Origin: Bradyrhizobium lablabi
Lineage (GTDB): Bacteria > Pseudomonadota > Alphaproteobacteria > Rhizobiales > Xanthobacteraceae
Direction of reading: 5' to 3'
DNA: 64,000 nucleotides
Assembly: GCF_018129385.1 (NCBI RefSeq)
Contig: NZ_JAFCLN010000005.1
Location: forward strand, 350,556 to 414,555
The notes under the pieces are model-generated. The model worked only from the letters and a program-made list of their open reading frames with translations. It made no database searches and was not told the DNA's origin. Positions 36,365 through 46,045 of the stretch are shown here, piece by piece (position 1 is the stretch's first letter; the number at the start of each line of letters is the position of its first letter). A program made the position numbers and the translations under genes.

Positions 36365-37987
36365 TCAGCGCTGACGCAGGGCGAAGCGCTGTATCTTGCC
36401 GGTCTCGGTCTTCGGCAGTGCGTCGACATATTCGATCAGCCGCGGATATTGATGCTTGCCGACGGTGGATTTGACGGCGTGCACCAGTTCGTCCGACAAG
36501 GCATCGCTGCCCGTGAAACCGGGACGCAGCACCACGAAGGCCTTGACGACCTGTCCGCGCATTTCGTCCGGCTTGCCGATCACGGCGGCCTCGGCCACGG
36601 CGGGATGCTTGAGCAGGGCGCTTTCAACCTCGAACGGCCCGATCCGGTAGCCCGCACTCTTGATCATGTCGTCGGCGCGGCCCTCGAACCAGAAGTAACC
36701 GTCTTCATCGCGCCGTCCGAGATCGCCGGTGACGATCCAGCCGTTGCGCACCAGTTCGCGGGTGGCGGCGGGATCGTTCCAGTAATTCAGCCAGTAGCGG
36801 CAATCGGGATCGGATCGCTTGGCGATGAAGCCGACTTCGCCGGCCGGGCATTCATTGCCGTGCTCGTCCACAATAGCCATGCGGAATCCCGGCGCCGGCA
36901 ATCCCATCGAACCCGGCTTCACCGCCATCGCGACGGCATTGTGATTGCCGATCGGCAGCGCATATTCGGTGGCGCCGAAATGATCCATCGGCGTCAGCGA
37001 CCAGACCCGCTGAAAGGATTCCACGACTTTGGAGTTGAGCGGTTCGCCGCAACTCGATATCGCATGCAGCTTGGTCCGGCGCGCCTTCAATTGTGCGTCG
37101 TCGAGCACCAGCACGCTGCGCAGCAACGTCGGCGTGGTCGCGAGGTTAGTGACGCCGTAGCGTTCGAGCACCGACAGGAAGATTTCGGCGGTCGGATTTT
37201 GCTCCACGCAAATTACGGTGGCCCCGGTCGCGAAGGCGCCGAGATAGCACACGAAACCATATCCCCAGCCGGGATCGCCGGTCGGCCACAGGACGTCGTC
37301 GGGCCGCAGATCGAGGCCGGTGGAGATGTAGGGCGCGATCGCGGCCAGGAAATTGACGGCGATAGTGCCGCCTTTCGGCTGGCCGGTCGAGCCTGATGTG
37401 TAGATCAGCGCCGCGGCATCGTCGCGGTCGCGCAGCACGCAGTCGAAGCGCGCGGATTGCTTTGGCAGTTCCTGCGCCAGGTCGATCCATGATTCCGGCA
37501 CTGTTTTGTCCGGCTGCATCACGCAGATGACCTGTGCGGTGACGTCCGCCGGGACCTGATGCGACACCGCCGCGTGGGTCACCAGAACGCTGGCGCCGCA
37601 ATGGTCGAGACGAAACTTGACGGCATCGGGCCCGAAGCCCGTGAACACGGGCACATAGACCGCGCCCACCTTCAGCGCGCCGATGATGGCAATCAGCACC
37701 TCCGGCCCGCGCGGCATCAATCCGGCGACGCGGTCGCCCGGTGAGATGTCGAGGCTGCGTAGCAGATTGGCAAACCGGTTGCTGGCTTCCGAGAGGTCCT
37801 TGTAAGTCAGCCGCCGTTCATTGCCGGCAAGATCGACCGCGATCAGGGCGAGGCGGCCGCTGTCGGCGTGGCGATCGACGATCGAGTTTCCGAGCGAAAC
37901 CTTCTCGCCGTCCTTCCAGCCGAGTGCTTTGCGCACCTTGGCCCAGTCGAATTTCGCGACCGCTTCAGCATAGGTCTCAGCCGGCAT
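36365..37987 (-). CDS. AMP-forming acyl-CoA synthetase (acetyl-CoA-synthetase-like)
   Basis: 540 aa ANL-family ligase that activates an organic acid to its CoA thioester with ATP. Adenylation motifs: ALIYTSGSTGQPKGG (P-loop-like), FGATEYALP, and VTGDLGRRDEDGYFWFEGRADDMIKSAGYRIGP at the hinge. The catalytic lysine is in TETGKIQRF near the C terminus. ATG 37987 (MPAETYAEAV) overlaps the MaoC stop by 11 bp. The acid is not determinable, but the transporter and MaoC context suggest an imported acid fed to CoA-dependent catabolism. Confidence 0.92.
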   Translation of the reverse strand: MPAETYAEAVAKFDWAKVRKALGWKDGEKVSLGNSIVDRHADSGRLALIAVDLAGNERRLTYKDLSEASNRFANLLRSLDISPGDRVAGLMPRGPEVLIAIIGALKVGAVYVPVFTGFGPDAVKFRLDHCGASVLVTHAAVSHQVPADVTAQVICVMQPDKTVPESWIDLAQELPKQSARFDCVLRDRDDAAALIYTSGSTGQPKGGTIAVNFLAAIAPYISTGLDLRPDDVLWPTGDPGWGYGFVCYLGAFATGATVICVEQNPTAEIFLSVLERYGVTNLATTPTLLRSVLVLDDAQLKARRTKLHAISSCGEPLNSKVVESFQRVWSLTPMDHFGATEYALPIGNHNAVAMAVKPGSMGLPAPGFRMAIVDEHGNECPAGEVGFIAKRSDPDCRYWLNYWNDPAATRELVRNGWIVTGDLGRRDEDGYFWFEGRADDMIKSAGYRIGPFEVESALLKHPAVAEAAVIGKPDEMRGQVVKAFVVLRPGFTGSDALSDELVHAVKSTVGKHQYPRLIEYVDALPKTETGKIQRFALRQR

Positions 37988-38477
37988 GCGGCAACCCTGA
38001 GCTGGCGGCCGACTTGCACAGCAGCATGTAGACGTGGTGGCCCTGTAGCACGACATCTCCCGCCTGATTGGTCAGCGTAACGTCGAAGCGCACCACCGCG
38101 CTGTCGCGTCCCGGCTTGCGGGCGATCGACGCCACCACGAAATGGCTGGTCAGGACGTCGTCCACGAACACCGGCTTGATGAACCGGCCGGCCTGGTCGA
38201 GGAACGCCACCATCGAATCCTCGAAGCGATGCGACATTGCGGTCGCGCCGAACGCGGTCATCGACATCACGAGCAATCCATGCGCCAGCCGCTTGCCGAA
38301 CCGGGTCTTGGCGGCATAGGCATCGTCATAATGAATGGGATGATCGTCACCGGTGAAGTCGGCGAACGCCTTGAACGCGGCGTCGCCGACCGTGCGCGGT
38401 TCGCCGCCGAATTTCTGACCGATGGTCAGATCGTCGGCGAACAGTTGTGTCTGGTCTGAGCTCACGGCGGCGTTCAC
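37977..38477 (-). CDS. MaoC-family (hotdog) enoyl-CoA hydratase-like protein
   Basis: 166 aa. The hydratase-2 motif FTGDDHPIHYDDAYAAKTRFGKRLAHGLLVMS has the catalytic Asp/His pair. Likely hydrates an enoyl-CoA in the same route as the adjacent ligase. Its start overlaps the end of the broken binding-protein gene by 4 bp. Confidence 0.9.
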   Translation of the reverse strand: MNAAVSSDQTQLFADDLTIGQKFGGEPRTVGDAAFKAFADFTGDDHPIHYDDAYAAKTRFGKRLAHGLLVMSMTAFGATAMSHRFEDSMVAFLDQAGRFIKPVFVDDVLTSHFVVASIARKPGRDSAVVRFDVTLTNQAGDVVLQGHHVYMLLCKSAASSGLPHAG

Positions 38478-39498
38478 TTTGCAGCCTGATCCTCGGCTCG
38501 GACCACCGCCGGCAGCAGCTTGCGGCTGAGATCGGGCTGGATCTCGACGATGCGGGCCGACTGGTTGCCTTCGCGTTCGGTGGCGCTGAAGGTGGTCGGC
38601 AGCGTGAGATCGGTCTCAAATCCCTTCAACGACTCCAGCGCCTTGATGAAGCCCGCCTGGGTGAGCTGGGGGCCGGCGCGCTTCAGGCCCTCGATGAACA
38701 CCTGGGCGCCGCCATAACCGAGCACGTCGCCGAGGTCGGGACGGCCCTGTCGGGCGAGGTCCGGAAAGCGCTGTTCGAACGCGGTGCGGAATTTGACCGC
38801 GGCAGGATCGTCGCCTTCGGGAAGCACTTTTAGCGTGACGATGTTCTGGGTGCCGGCGGCGGCTTCACCGACGATCTTCGGGTATGCGCGGCTGCCGGCG
38901 GAGTTGGCGCCCATCACGGTCGCCTTCAGCCCGAGCTGCTTGGCCTGCCGGGTGATGATGGCGGAAGGATTGGGATAGCCGTACACGATCAGCACGTCCG
39001 GCGCCGCATCGGCCCGGTGCGGAACACCATCGGGATCGGCGGCTCGGTGACGGCGGGGGTGGAGAACACCGAAATGAAGGTCGGCGTCTTGGAAAGCTTG
39101 AACGTCGGGACCAGCGCCTGGCCGACGGCGCTGGCAGCGGGCCCATAGACGGCGAACACCTGGTCCTGATCGACCAGTTTCTTGTAGGCCGCGATGCCCT
39201 TGGGCGGCGAGGACTCGTCGTCGAGCGACACCCATTCGATCTTGCGGCCGTTGACGCCGCCGGCGGCATTGGCCTCCTCGAAGGCGATGGTCGCGCCGGC
39301 GAGATTGCCGGTGCCGAACACGGCGAGCGGGCCGCTCAGGCTGCCGAGAATGCCGACCTTGATCGACTTGTCGGTGACGCCGGGCTCCGCGCGTACCTCA
39401 CCTGCCAGCAACAGCATCGCAACGCCGCAGACACCGGCCGCCGCGCGCTTCAGGGCCTGGCGACGGTCAGAAGGGTAATCGCTCATCGACATCTCCAT
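38474..39498 (-). pseudogene. Broken ABC transporter substrate-binding protein gene (LivK/Peripla_BP_6 type)
   Basis: Two reading frames must be joined. The first (39498 down to about 39000) gives a leader with KRAAAGVCGVAMLLLAGEVRA, then VGILGSLSGPLAVFGTGN and on to IPMVFRTGP, where it shifts to MRRRTC and stops. The second frame resumes at ADAAPDVLIVYGYPNPSA and runs to the normal C terminus at 38474. In intact LivK-type proteins roughly 65-75 residues separate these two blocks, so the break is an internal out-of-frame deletion, not a single-base slip. The encoded protein would lack the interlobe crossover and most of lobe two. An assembly error is possible but less likely, because the join is clean. 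Confidence 0.85.
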
Positions 39499-39535
39499 TT
39501 CTCAATAATCGGAAAGATTTCTTGATTATTGAGAA
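39499..39535. promoter_or_regulatory. Perfect 12-bp inverted repeat, probable IclR operator
   Basis: TTCTCAATAATC (39499-39510) and GATTATTGAGAA (39524-39535) are exact reverse complements separated by 13 bp. They fill the divergent gap between the broken binding-protein gene and the IclR-family gene, touching the former's possible first start codon. AT-rich symmetry and position suit an operator for the adjacent regulator controlling both directions. Confidence 0.75.
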
Positions 39536-39583
39536 GGCTAGGGCTAGGGATTTGTGATGTCAATGCGACAGGAGAGGCAGTTC

Positions 39584-40372
39584 GTGGCCAATAAATCGGC
39601 AAAAACAGCGGTGGAGGCGTCACCGCTCGAGCGTTATTTCAGGGCGCTCGAGGCGGTCGCGATTTCAGCAAATGGCGCCAGCGTTTCGGAGATCGCGCAA
39701 AGCTGTAATCTGCCGCTCGGCACCGCGCATCGGTTGCTACAGAACCTGCTGCGCGCGGGATTACTGGCCAACAATGGCGGCAGGCGGAAAGACTATCAGC
39801 TCGGTGAGCGGATGCTGCGGCTGTTGCATGCCGGGACGGATGCGTCGCGGCTGGCGATCGCGGTGCAGCCCGTGCTGGACCATCTCGCCAACCAGTTCGA
39901 CGACACCTGTTACCTGGCGCGATTGGTGGGAACGCAGGTGGTTTCCGTGGCGTGGGCGGCGCCGAGCGGCGGACTGCGCGGGCACGTCGTGCCCGGACAC
40001 ATTCTGGCGCCGCACGTCGCGGCATCGGCCAAGGCGATCCTCGCCTTTCAATCCGATGGGCTGATCGATCGCGTGCTGTCGGCGCCGCTTCCGAGACTGA
40101 CGTCCGAGACCAAGGTCGATCGCGACGAGATCAACCGCGAATACGCGGCTGTGCGCCGGAGAAAATACGCCACCTGCTGGAACGAGATGGAGATCGGTTT
40201 TGGGGCGATCGCGGTGCCGATACCGATCGCCGACGCGGGGGTGATCTACAGCGTCGGCACGGCCGGCTTTATCGACCGGGTGAAGCGGCGGCCGGTCGCG
40301 CAATCCGTGGCGATGCTACAGGAGGCGGTCGAGCAACTGGGCAGGGCGCTGCGCGAGCCCTCGGCCAAATAG
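39584..40372 (+). CDS. IclR-family transcriptional regulator
   Basis: About 262 aa. The N-terminal winged helix has SVSEIAQSCNLPLGTAHRLLQNLLRAGLL, and the C-terminal effector domain contains HILAPHVAASAKAILAF and EIGFGAIAVPI. It probably responds to the acid or CoA ester handled by the divergent liv/ligase operon. I prefer the GTG start at 39584 because of GGAGAGG six bases upstream; in-frame ATGs at 39557 and 39563 would add up to nine residues. Confidence 0.9.
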   Translation: MANKSAKTAVEASPLERYFRALEAVAISANGASVSEIAQSCNLPLGTAHRLLQNLLRAGLLANNGGRRKDYQLGERMLRLLHAGTDASRLAIAVQPVLDHLANQFDDTCYLARLVGTQVVSVAWAAPSGGLRGHVVPGHILAPHVAASAKAILAFQSDGLIDRVLSAPLPRLTSETKVDRDEINREYAAVRRRKYATCWNEMEIGFGAIAVPIPIADAGVIYSVGTAGFIDRVKRRPVAQSVAMLQEAVEQLGRALREPSAK

Positions 40373-40409
40373 CTGGAACGCGACGACCGGTAAGCCGAAC
40401 TTGCGTCGG

Positions 40410-40808
40410 TCAAAGCACCTTGAAGATCGCCAGCGCCAGCACGGCCTGCGCCAGGAAGCCGACGGTGAAGGCGAGCGTGCGGAACACCGGCAGGCCGATC
40501 GTGTATACGATCAGATGCGCCACGCGCGACCAGAAATAGACGGCGCAGGCCAGCGCGGTCCATTTCGTCGAATAGTCGAGATCGCTCAGGATCAGCACCA
40601 GCGGTGCGAACACGACGAGATTTTCCACCGCATTGTCGTGCGCGAACATCAGGCGGTTGGCCCAGTCGGCCTGCGGCTTGTCGTTGCGCGAGGGATTGGC
40701 CATGGCGCCGGCGAGGCCGCGCACCTGACAGCGGTTGATGATGTAGGGGACCCACAACAGGCCGGTGAGGATCACCGTCAGCGTCAGCCAGAACAATTCG
40801 CGCGTCAT
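40410..40808 (-). CDS. MAPEG-family membrane protein
   Basis: 132 aa with about four hydrophobic helices. ANRLMFAHDNAVENLVVFAPLVLIL and AVYFWSRVAHLIVYTIGLPVFRTLAF match the membrane-associated eicosanoid/glutathione (MAPEG) family signature. Bacterial members may be glutathione-dependent, with function mostly unknown. Convergent with iclR and 69 bp past the phaC stop side. Confidence 0.88.
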   Translation of the reverse strand: MTRELFWLTLTVILTGLLWVPYIINRCQVRGLAGAMANPSRNDKPQADWANRLMFAHDNAVENLVVFAPLVLILSDLDYSTKWTALACAVYFWSRVAHLIVYTIGLPVFRTLAFTVGFLAQAVLALAIFKVL

Positions 40809-40877
40809 CGCTTCCCCCTAACTGATTTCGATTCCCGGTGCGGGATATCCGTTTATAGCCAAGCGCGCCGCTTCGCG

Positions 40878-42680
40878 CTACGCGCGGACCCGCACATAGC
40901 TGCCGGGCGCATCCTCGATCGGCGGCAGCACCTCGCCGACCGCGCGGGCCGGGACTTTTTCGGGGTCGATGTTTTCCAGCCACGCGCGCCAGTCCGGCCA
41001 CCACGAGCCCTTGTGCTCCTGTGCGCCCTTGATCCAGTCGGCCAGCTTGATGTCCCTGATGTTGTCGTTGGTCCAGTACTGATACTTGCCCGACGACGGC
41101 GGATTAACGACGCCCGCGATATGGCCCGAGCCTGACAGCACATATTTCACCGGACCGCCGAAGAATTGCGAGCCGTACAGCACCGATTCCGCCGGCGCGA
41201 TGTGATCCTCGCGCGTTGCCAGATTGTAGACCGGCACCTTCACCTTCGACAGGTCGAGCAGCGTGTTGTCGAGCACCATGCTGCCGGTCGACAGGCGATT
41301 GTCGAGATAGCAGTTGCGCAAATAGTAGGAATGGTTCGCCGCCGGCATGCGCGTCGCGTCGGAGTTCCAGTGCAAGAGGTCGAAGGCGGAAGGCTGCTGT
41401 CCCTTCAGGTAATTGCTGACGACATAGGACCAGATCAGATCGTTCGAGCGCAGCATGTTGAAGGCCATCGCCATCTTGCCGCCTTCCAGCACGCCGGTCG
41501 CTTCCATGTCGCGCTCGAGCGCCGAGATCTGGTCCTCGTCGACGAACACCAGCAAATCGCCGGCATGGGTGAAGTCGACCTGCGCCGCAAAGAATGTCGC
41601 CGAGGTCACGCGCTGCCGGCGCGTTTCGGCGAGATATGCCAATGTGGAAGCGAGCAGGGTGCCGCCGACGCAATAGCCGGCGGTGTGCACCTTCATCTCG
41701 CCGGTCACCCTCTCGATGACGTCCATCGCGGCGAGCGGGCCTTCCTTCATGTAGTCGGCCCAGGTCTTCTTGGCGAGCTCCTTGTCCGGATTGACCCAGG
41801 AGATCACGAACACGGTGATGCCCTGGTCGACGCACCATTTGATGTAGGATTTTTCCGGCTTCAGATCGAGGATGTAGAACTTGTTGATCCAGGGCGGCAC
41901 GATCAGCAGCGGCGTCCGCAGCACGTTCTCGGTGCTCGGCGTGTACTGGATCAGTTGCATCAGATCGTTCTGGTAGATCACCTTGCCGGGCGTCGTCGCC
42001 ATGTTGACGCCGACGGCGAGATTGGTCGGATCGGACTGGCGGATGCGAAGCGTGCCGCGGCCGGCCTCGATATCTTCCGCCAGCATCTTCATGCCGCGCA
42101 CCAAATTGTCGCCGTTCGAGGCCAGCGTTTCGCGCAGCACTTCCGGATTGGTCAGCACGAAGTTCGACGGCGCGATCGCGTTGGAGATCTGCTGGACGTA
42201 GAACTCGGCCTTCTTGCGGGTATGCGGATCGAGCCCCTCGGCGTTCTGCACGAGGTCCTGCGCCCACTGCGTGGTCAGGAGATAAAGCTGCTTCACGAAA
42301 TCGAAGAACTGGTTCGATTTCCACTCCGGATCCTGGAAGCGCTTGTCGCGCGGGGAGGCTTCGATCGCGGGTTTTGCATCTTCGCCGGCCATGCGGCGAA
42401 CCGCAGAACCCCAGAGATCGAGGTAAGCCTTGCCGATCTTCAGTTGGAGATCGGCGGCGCGATCCTTGTCCGACATCCAGTATTCGGCAACCGAGCTGAA
42501 GGTCTTGATCACTTCGGCAAGTTCAGACGGCGGCTTGTCCTTGGCCTCGCCGCCCTCGCGCGGCTTGAGATAGGCAGCGAGCGCCTGGCCGCTGCTCTCC
42601 ATCGCGCGCGCGATGTTCATCGCAAACGCTTCGGCGTTGAATTTCTTTTCGGTATTGGTGTCGCTCGCAACGTCAGTCAT
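40878..42680 (-). CDS. phaC: Class I poly(3-hydroxybutyrate) synthase PhaC
   Basis: 600 aa; polymerises 3-hydroxyacyl-CoA into storage polyester on granules. The lipase-like box with the catalytic cysteine is [14 protein letters not shown]; the catalytic Asp is in [14 protein letters not shown] and the His in [14 protein letters not shown]. The N-terminal part includes the class I segment [27 protein letters not shown] 42680 (MTDVASDTN) is taken, 12 residues downstream of a longer possible start. No phaAB or phasin gene is adjacent. Confidence 0.95.
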   Translation of the reverse strand: MTDVASDTNTEKKFNAEAFAMNIARAMESSGQALAAYLKPREGGEAKDKPPSELAEVIKTFSSVAEYWMSDKDRAADLQLKIGKAYLDLWGSAVRRMAGEDAKPAIEASPRDKRFQDPEWKSNQFFDFVKQLYLLTTQWAQDLVQNAEGLDPHTRKKAEFYVQQISNAIAPSNFVLTNPEVLRETLASNGDNLVRGMKMLAEDIEAGRGTLRIRQSDPTNLAVGVNMATTPGKVIYQNDLMQLIQYTPSTENVLRTPLLIVPPWINKFYILDLKPEKSYIKWCVDQGITVFVISWVNPDKELAKKTWADYMKEGPLAAMDVIERVTGEMKVHTAGYCVGGTLLASTLAYLAETRRQRVTSATFFAAQVDFTHAGDLLVFVDEDQISALERDMEATGVLEGGKMAMAFNMLRSNDLIWSYVVSNYLKGQQPSAFDLLHWNSDATRMPAANHSYYLRNCYLDNRLSTGSMVLDNTLLDLSKVKVPVYNLATREDHIAPAESVLYGSQFFGGPVKYVLSGSGHIAGVVNPPSSGKYQYWTNDNIRDIKLADWIKGAQEHKGSWWPDWRAWLENIDPEKVPARAVGEVLPPIEDAPGSYVRVRA

Positions 42681-42761
42681 GCGGAGAACATTATCGCTTC
42701 GACAAGGCGTCGTCATCGCGCGGTGCGGTGAAGACGCGTTTGGTTAATTCATCCAATCGTG

Positions 42762-42776
42762 TGTTGCAGTGCGACA
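42762..42776. promoter_or_regulatory. Near-palindrome TGTTGCA-G-TGCGACA upstream of phaC
   Basis: Six of seven arm positions are symmetric. It lies 82-96 bp upstream of the phaC start. TGC/GCA-rich palindromes are bound by the PHB regulator PhaR in other alphaproteobacteria, so this may be a PhaR site. The match is short and unproven. Confidence 0.3.
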
Positions 42777-42949
42777 AAGCATCGCCTTTCTGACACATTG
42801 AAGCCGCAACGCTCCGGTCTGGTGCCGTCCAGCCTTTAACCGCTTCCGGCGACAAAGGTTTGAACGGATGTGGTAGGATACCGGCGGCCGACGTTTCGTC
42901 GCTGCAAGGCTCGTACCACCGAAGCTTGCGAGTTGGAGTTTGGGGACCG

Positions 42950-43240
42950 ATGCCGGTGGATCGAACGATAAGGGGGCTGGCGATGGGGGTGCTGTTCGTG
43001 TCGGCACTCGCCCTCGGCGGTTGCTCGACATCGGTGGCCGATCTGCCGAGCCTCGGCACGCCGTCGGATGCGCCGCCGCGGCCGAAAGAGGCTGGTTCTT
43101 ACCTTCCGGTTCACGACTTGCCGCCCGACCGCGACGAACAGGCGATGAAGCCGGCCGAACAACAGAAGATCCAGGCCGAATTGAAGGCCGCGCGAGACCG
43201 TCAGGCCACCACCGCCGCGCAAAACGGCGCCGCCAAGTAG
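42950..43240 (+). CDS. Small putative lipoprotein
   Basis: 96 aa. MPVDRTIRGLAMGVLFVSALALGGC ends in a lipobox with the lipidated cysteine at residue 25. The remainder is hydrophilic, rich in Pro, Lys, Ala and Gln, with a short helical C-terminal stretch (EQQKIQAELKAARDRQA). GGGGA precedes the ATG. No family recognised. It stands alone between divergent phaC and the aminotransferase gene. Confidence 0.75.
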   Translation: MPVDRTIRGLAMGVLFVSALALGGCSTSVADLPSLGTPSDAPPRPKEAGSYLPVHDLPPDRDEQAMKPAEQQKIQAELKAARDRQATTAAQNGAAK

Positions 43241-43398
43241 CCCAAAACTGCTGGCAACACCGGGCGCGCGTGCTAAAACGTTGGGATTCAACGGTTTGGC
43301 GCCAGAATCGCCCTAAATCCTTGATCGAAGCGTCTTTTCGGCCCGGAATCGGTTCGGCCGCCTGACGCGATGCCTGCCGTGCCCGGAGCTCGAGACCC

Positions 43399-44619
43399 AT
43401 GGAAGAATTCTACCGCATCCGTCGTCTGCCGCCTTATGTGTTCGAGAAGGTCAACCAGGCCAAGGCGGCCGCGCGGAACGCCGGGGCCGACATCATCGAC
43501 ATGGGCATGGGCAACCCGGACCTGCCGGCGCCGCCCCATGTGCTGGAGAAGCTCAAGGAGGTCCTGGGCAAGCCGCGCACCGACCGCTATTCGGCCTCCC
43601 GCGGCATCAACGGCCTGCGCAAGGCGCAAGCGGGGTATTATGCGCGCCGGTTCGGCGTGAAGCTCAATCCCGACACCCAGATCGTTGCCACGCTCGGTTC
43701 CAAGGAGGGCTTTGCCAATGTCGCGCAGGCGATCACCGCGCCGGGCGACGTCGTGCTCTGCCCGAATCCGAGCTATCCGATCCACGCCTTCGGCTTTCTG
43801 ATGGCTGGCGGCGTGATCCGCTCGGTGCCGTCGGAGCCGACGCCGCAATTCTTCGAGGCGGTGGAGCGCGCGATCATCCATTCGATCCCGAAGCCGATCG
43901 CGCTGATCGTCTGCTATCCCTCCAATCCGACCGCCTATGTCGCCGATCTCGATTTCTACCGGGACCTCGTCGCCTTCGCGAAGAAGCACGACATCTTCAT
44001 CCTGTCCGATCTCGCTTACGCGGAAGTTTATTTCGACGACAAGAATCCGCCGCCCTCGGTGCTCCAGGTTCCCGGCGCCATGGACGTTACCGTCGAATTC
44101 ACCTCGATGTCGAAGACGTTTTCGATGGCCGGCTGGCGCATGGGCTTTGCCGTAGGCAACGAGCGCATCATCGCGGCGCTGGCGCGGGTGAAGTCCTATC
44201 TCGATTATGGCGCGTTCACGCCAGTCCAGGTGGCGGCGACCGCTGCGCTCAACGGCCCAGAGGATTGCATCCGCGAGATGCGCGAGACCTACCGCAAGCG
44301 CCGCGACGCGCTGGTCGAATCGTTCGGCCGCGCGGGGTGGGATATCCCGCCGCCGCAGGCCTCGATGTTCGCCTGGGCGCCGCTGCCGAAGGCGTTTGAG
44401 AGCATCGGCAGCATGGAATTTGCGACCCTGATGGTGGAAAAGTCTGGTGTGGTGGTTTCGCCGGGCGTTGCCTTCGGCGAGCATGGCGAGGGCTATGTCC
44501 GCATCGCCATGGTGGAAAACGAGCAGCGAATCCGGCAGGCCGCGCGCGGTGTGCGCCGCTTCCTTGAAAGCGGCATCGAAACGTTGCACAACGTGGTTCC
44601 TCTCGCCAACCGGCGCTAA
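43399..44619 (+). CDS. Class I/II aminotransferase (AlaC / LL-diaminopimelate aminotransferase-like)
   Basis: 406 aa PLP enzyme. MGMGNPDLPAPPHV near the N terminus, YPSNPTA in the substrate region, and the PLP lysine in TSMSKTFSMAGWRMGF. Homologues beside homoserine dehydrogenase in Rhizobiales are usually annotated as LL-diaminopimelate or alanine aminotransferase; which amino acid is used here cannot be read from the sequence. The 24-bp gap to hom suggests one transcript. Confidence 0.9.
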   Translation: MEEFYRIRRLPPYVFEKVNQAKAAARNAGADIIDMGMGNPDLPAPPHVLEKLKEVLGKPRTDRYSASRGINGLRKAQAGYYARRFGVKLNPDTQIVATLGSKEGFANVAQAITAPGDVVLCPNPSYPIHAFGFLMAGGVIRSVPSEPTPQFFEAVERAIIHSIPKPIALIVCYPSNPTAYVADLDFYRDLVAFAKKHDIFILSDLAYAEVYFDDKNPPPSVLQVPGAMDVTVEFTSMSKTFSMAGWRMGFAVGNERIIAALARVKSYLDYGAFTPVQVAATAALNGPEDCIREMRETYRKRRDALVESFGRAGWDIPPPQASMFAWAPLPKAFESIGSMEFATLMVEKSGVVVSPGVAFGEHGEGYVRIAMVENEQRIRQAARGVRRFLESGIETLHNVVPLANRR

Positions 44620-44643
44620 TCCGTTTTCTAGGTTTTTCTGTCC

Positions 44644-45963
44644 ATGGTCGCACCCCTGAAAGTGGGTATCGCGGGGCTTGGCACCGTTGGTGCCGAAGTC
44701 GTTCGCCTGATCGAAGAGCAAGGCCGGATGCTGTCGGCGCGCAGCGGCCGCGGCGTGCGGGTGACGGCCGTCACCGCACGCTCGAAGGTCAAGAAGCGTA
44801 GCGTCGATCTGAACGGCATCGCGTGGGCCAGAAATCCGCTGGAACTGGCCAACGATCCCGACATCGATTGCTTCGTCGAGCTGATGGGCGGTGCCGGTGA
44901 CCCCGCATTCTCAGCGATCGAGGCGGCGCTCAAATCCGGCAAATCGGTTGTCACCGCCAACAAGGCCCTGATTGCCAAGCATGGGGTCAGGCTGGCGAAG
45001 GCGGCCGAGAAGCACGGCGGCGCGCTCAACTACGAGGCGGCCGTGGCGGGCGGCATCCCCATCATCAAGACATTGCGCGAGGGACTTGCGGGCACAAGCG
45101 TCAATCGCGTCTACGGCATCCTCAACGGCACTTGCAACTACATCCTGACCCGGATGGAGCAGGAGGGGCTGTCCTTTGCCGAATGTTTGAAGGACGCCCA
45201 GCGCCTCGGCTACGCCGAAGCCAATCCGTCGTTCGATGTCGACGGCCACGATACCGCGCAGAAGCTGGCGATCCTGGCGAGCCTGGCCTTCGGCACCAAG
45301 GTGTCGCAGAGCGCGGTCAATGTCGAAGGCATCTCCTCGATCAAACCGGAAGATCTGCGCGCCGCCGAAGAGCTCGGCTATCGCGTCAAACTGCTCGGCG
45401 TTGCCGTGCGCACGGCCAAGGGCATAGAGCAGCGCGTGCATCCGACCATGGTGCCAAAATCGTCCTCGATCGCGCAGGTGATGGGCGTGACCAACGCCGT
45501 CACCATCGACGGCGAGGGCATTCCGCCGATCACGCTGGTCGGACCTGGCGCGGGCGGTGCCGCTACGGCGGCCTCCGTGGTCGCCGATATCGCCGACGTC
45601 GCGCGCGGCATCCGCACCACGCCGTTCGGCCGCCCGGTCGAAAAGCTGCGCGACACCCAGAAGGCGCCGATGGAGCGCCATGAAGGCGGCTATTACATCC
45701 GCCTGATGGCGCGCGATCTGCCCGGCACTGCCGCGCGCATTGCCACGCGCCTTGCCCAGCAAAAGATTTCGCTGGAATCGATCGTGCAGCGGCATCCGGA
45801 TGGCGTCGATGTAAACGGGGCCGCGAAGAACGCTTCGCCGGTGCCGGTCATCCTGATCACCTACGCAACCCACGAAGATGCGGTCTACCGCGCGCTCGAA
45901 GCGGTGCAGCGCGACAAGGTGATCAGCGGCCGGCCGCAGGTGATCCGGATCGAGAAAAACTAG
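44644..45963 (+). CDS. hom: Homoserine dehydrogenase with ACT domain
   Basis: 439 aa. NAD(P) motif VGIAGLGTVGAEVVRLI; SVVTANKALIAKHG; the catalytic segment YEAAVAGGIPIIKTLREGLAG with GILNGTCNYILTRM. The C-terminal ~85 residues (GGYYIRLMARDLPGTAARIA and on) form an ACT domain, implying feedback control by threonine or a related end product. Converts aspartate semialdehyde to homoserine for threonine and methionine. Confidence 0.96.
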   Translation: MVAPLKVGIAGLGTVGAEVVRLIEEQGRMLSARSGRGVRVTAVTARSKVKKRSVDLNGIAWARNPLELANDPDIDCFVELMGGAGDPAFSAIEAALKSGKSVVTANKALIAKHGVRLAKAAEKHGGALNYEAAVAGGIPIIKTLREGLAGTSVNRVYGILNGTCNYILTRMEQEGLSFAECLKDAQRLGYAEANPSFDVDGHDTAQKLAILASLAFGTKVSQSAVNVEGISSIKPEDLRAAEELGYRVKLLGVAVRTAKGIEQRVHPTMVPKSSSIAQVMGVTNAVTIDGEGIPPITLVGPGAGGAATAASVVADIADVARGIRTTPFGRPVEKLRDTQKAPMERHEGGYYIRLMARDLPGTAARIATRLAQQKISLESIVQRHPDGVDVNGAAKNASPVPVILITYATHEDAVYRALEAVQRDKVISGRPQVIRIEKN

Positions 45964-46045
45964 AGCGCCCGTTCGAACGGATTGGGGCTGAAACGATTGA
46001 TATGCGGACATAAAAATCCGCCAGGAAGGCTCAAGGAGTGCTGTG

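Noticed and set aside
41166..42731. 521-codon open frame opposite phaC
   Set aside because: High-GC shadow: composition is His/Arg/Asp-rich with no domain, and the opposite strand encodes a clear PHB synthase.
43288..44721. 477-codon open frame opposite the aminotransferase gene
   Set aside because: Antisense shadow. The sense strand has intact PLP-enzyme motifs.
45962..45990. CGTTCGAACG palindrome after hom as a terminator
   Set aside because: Only ten bases, with no T-run and no longer stem.
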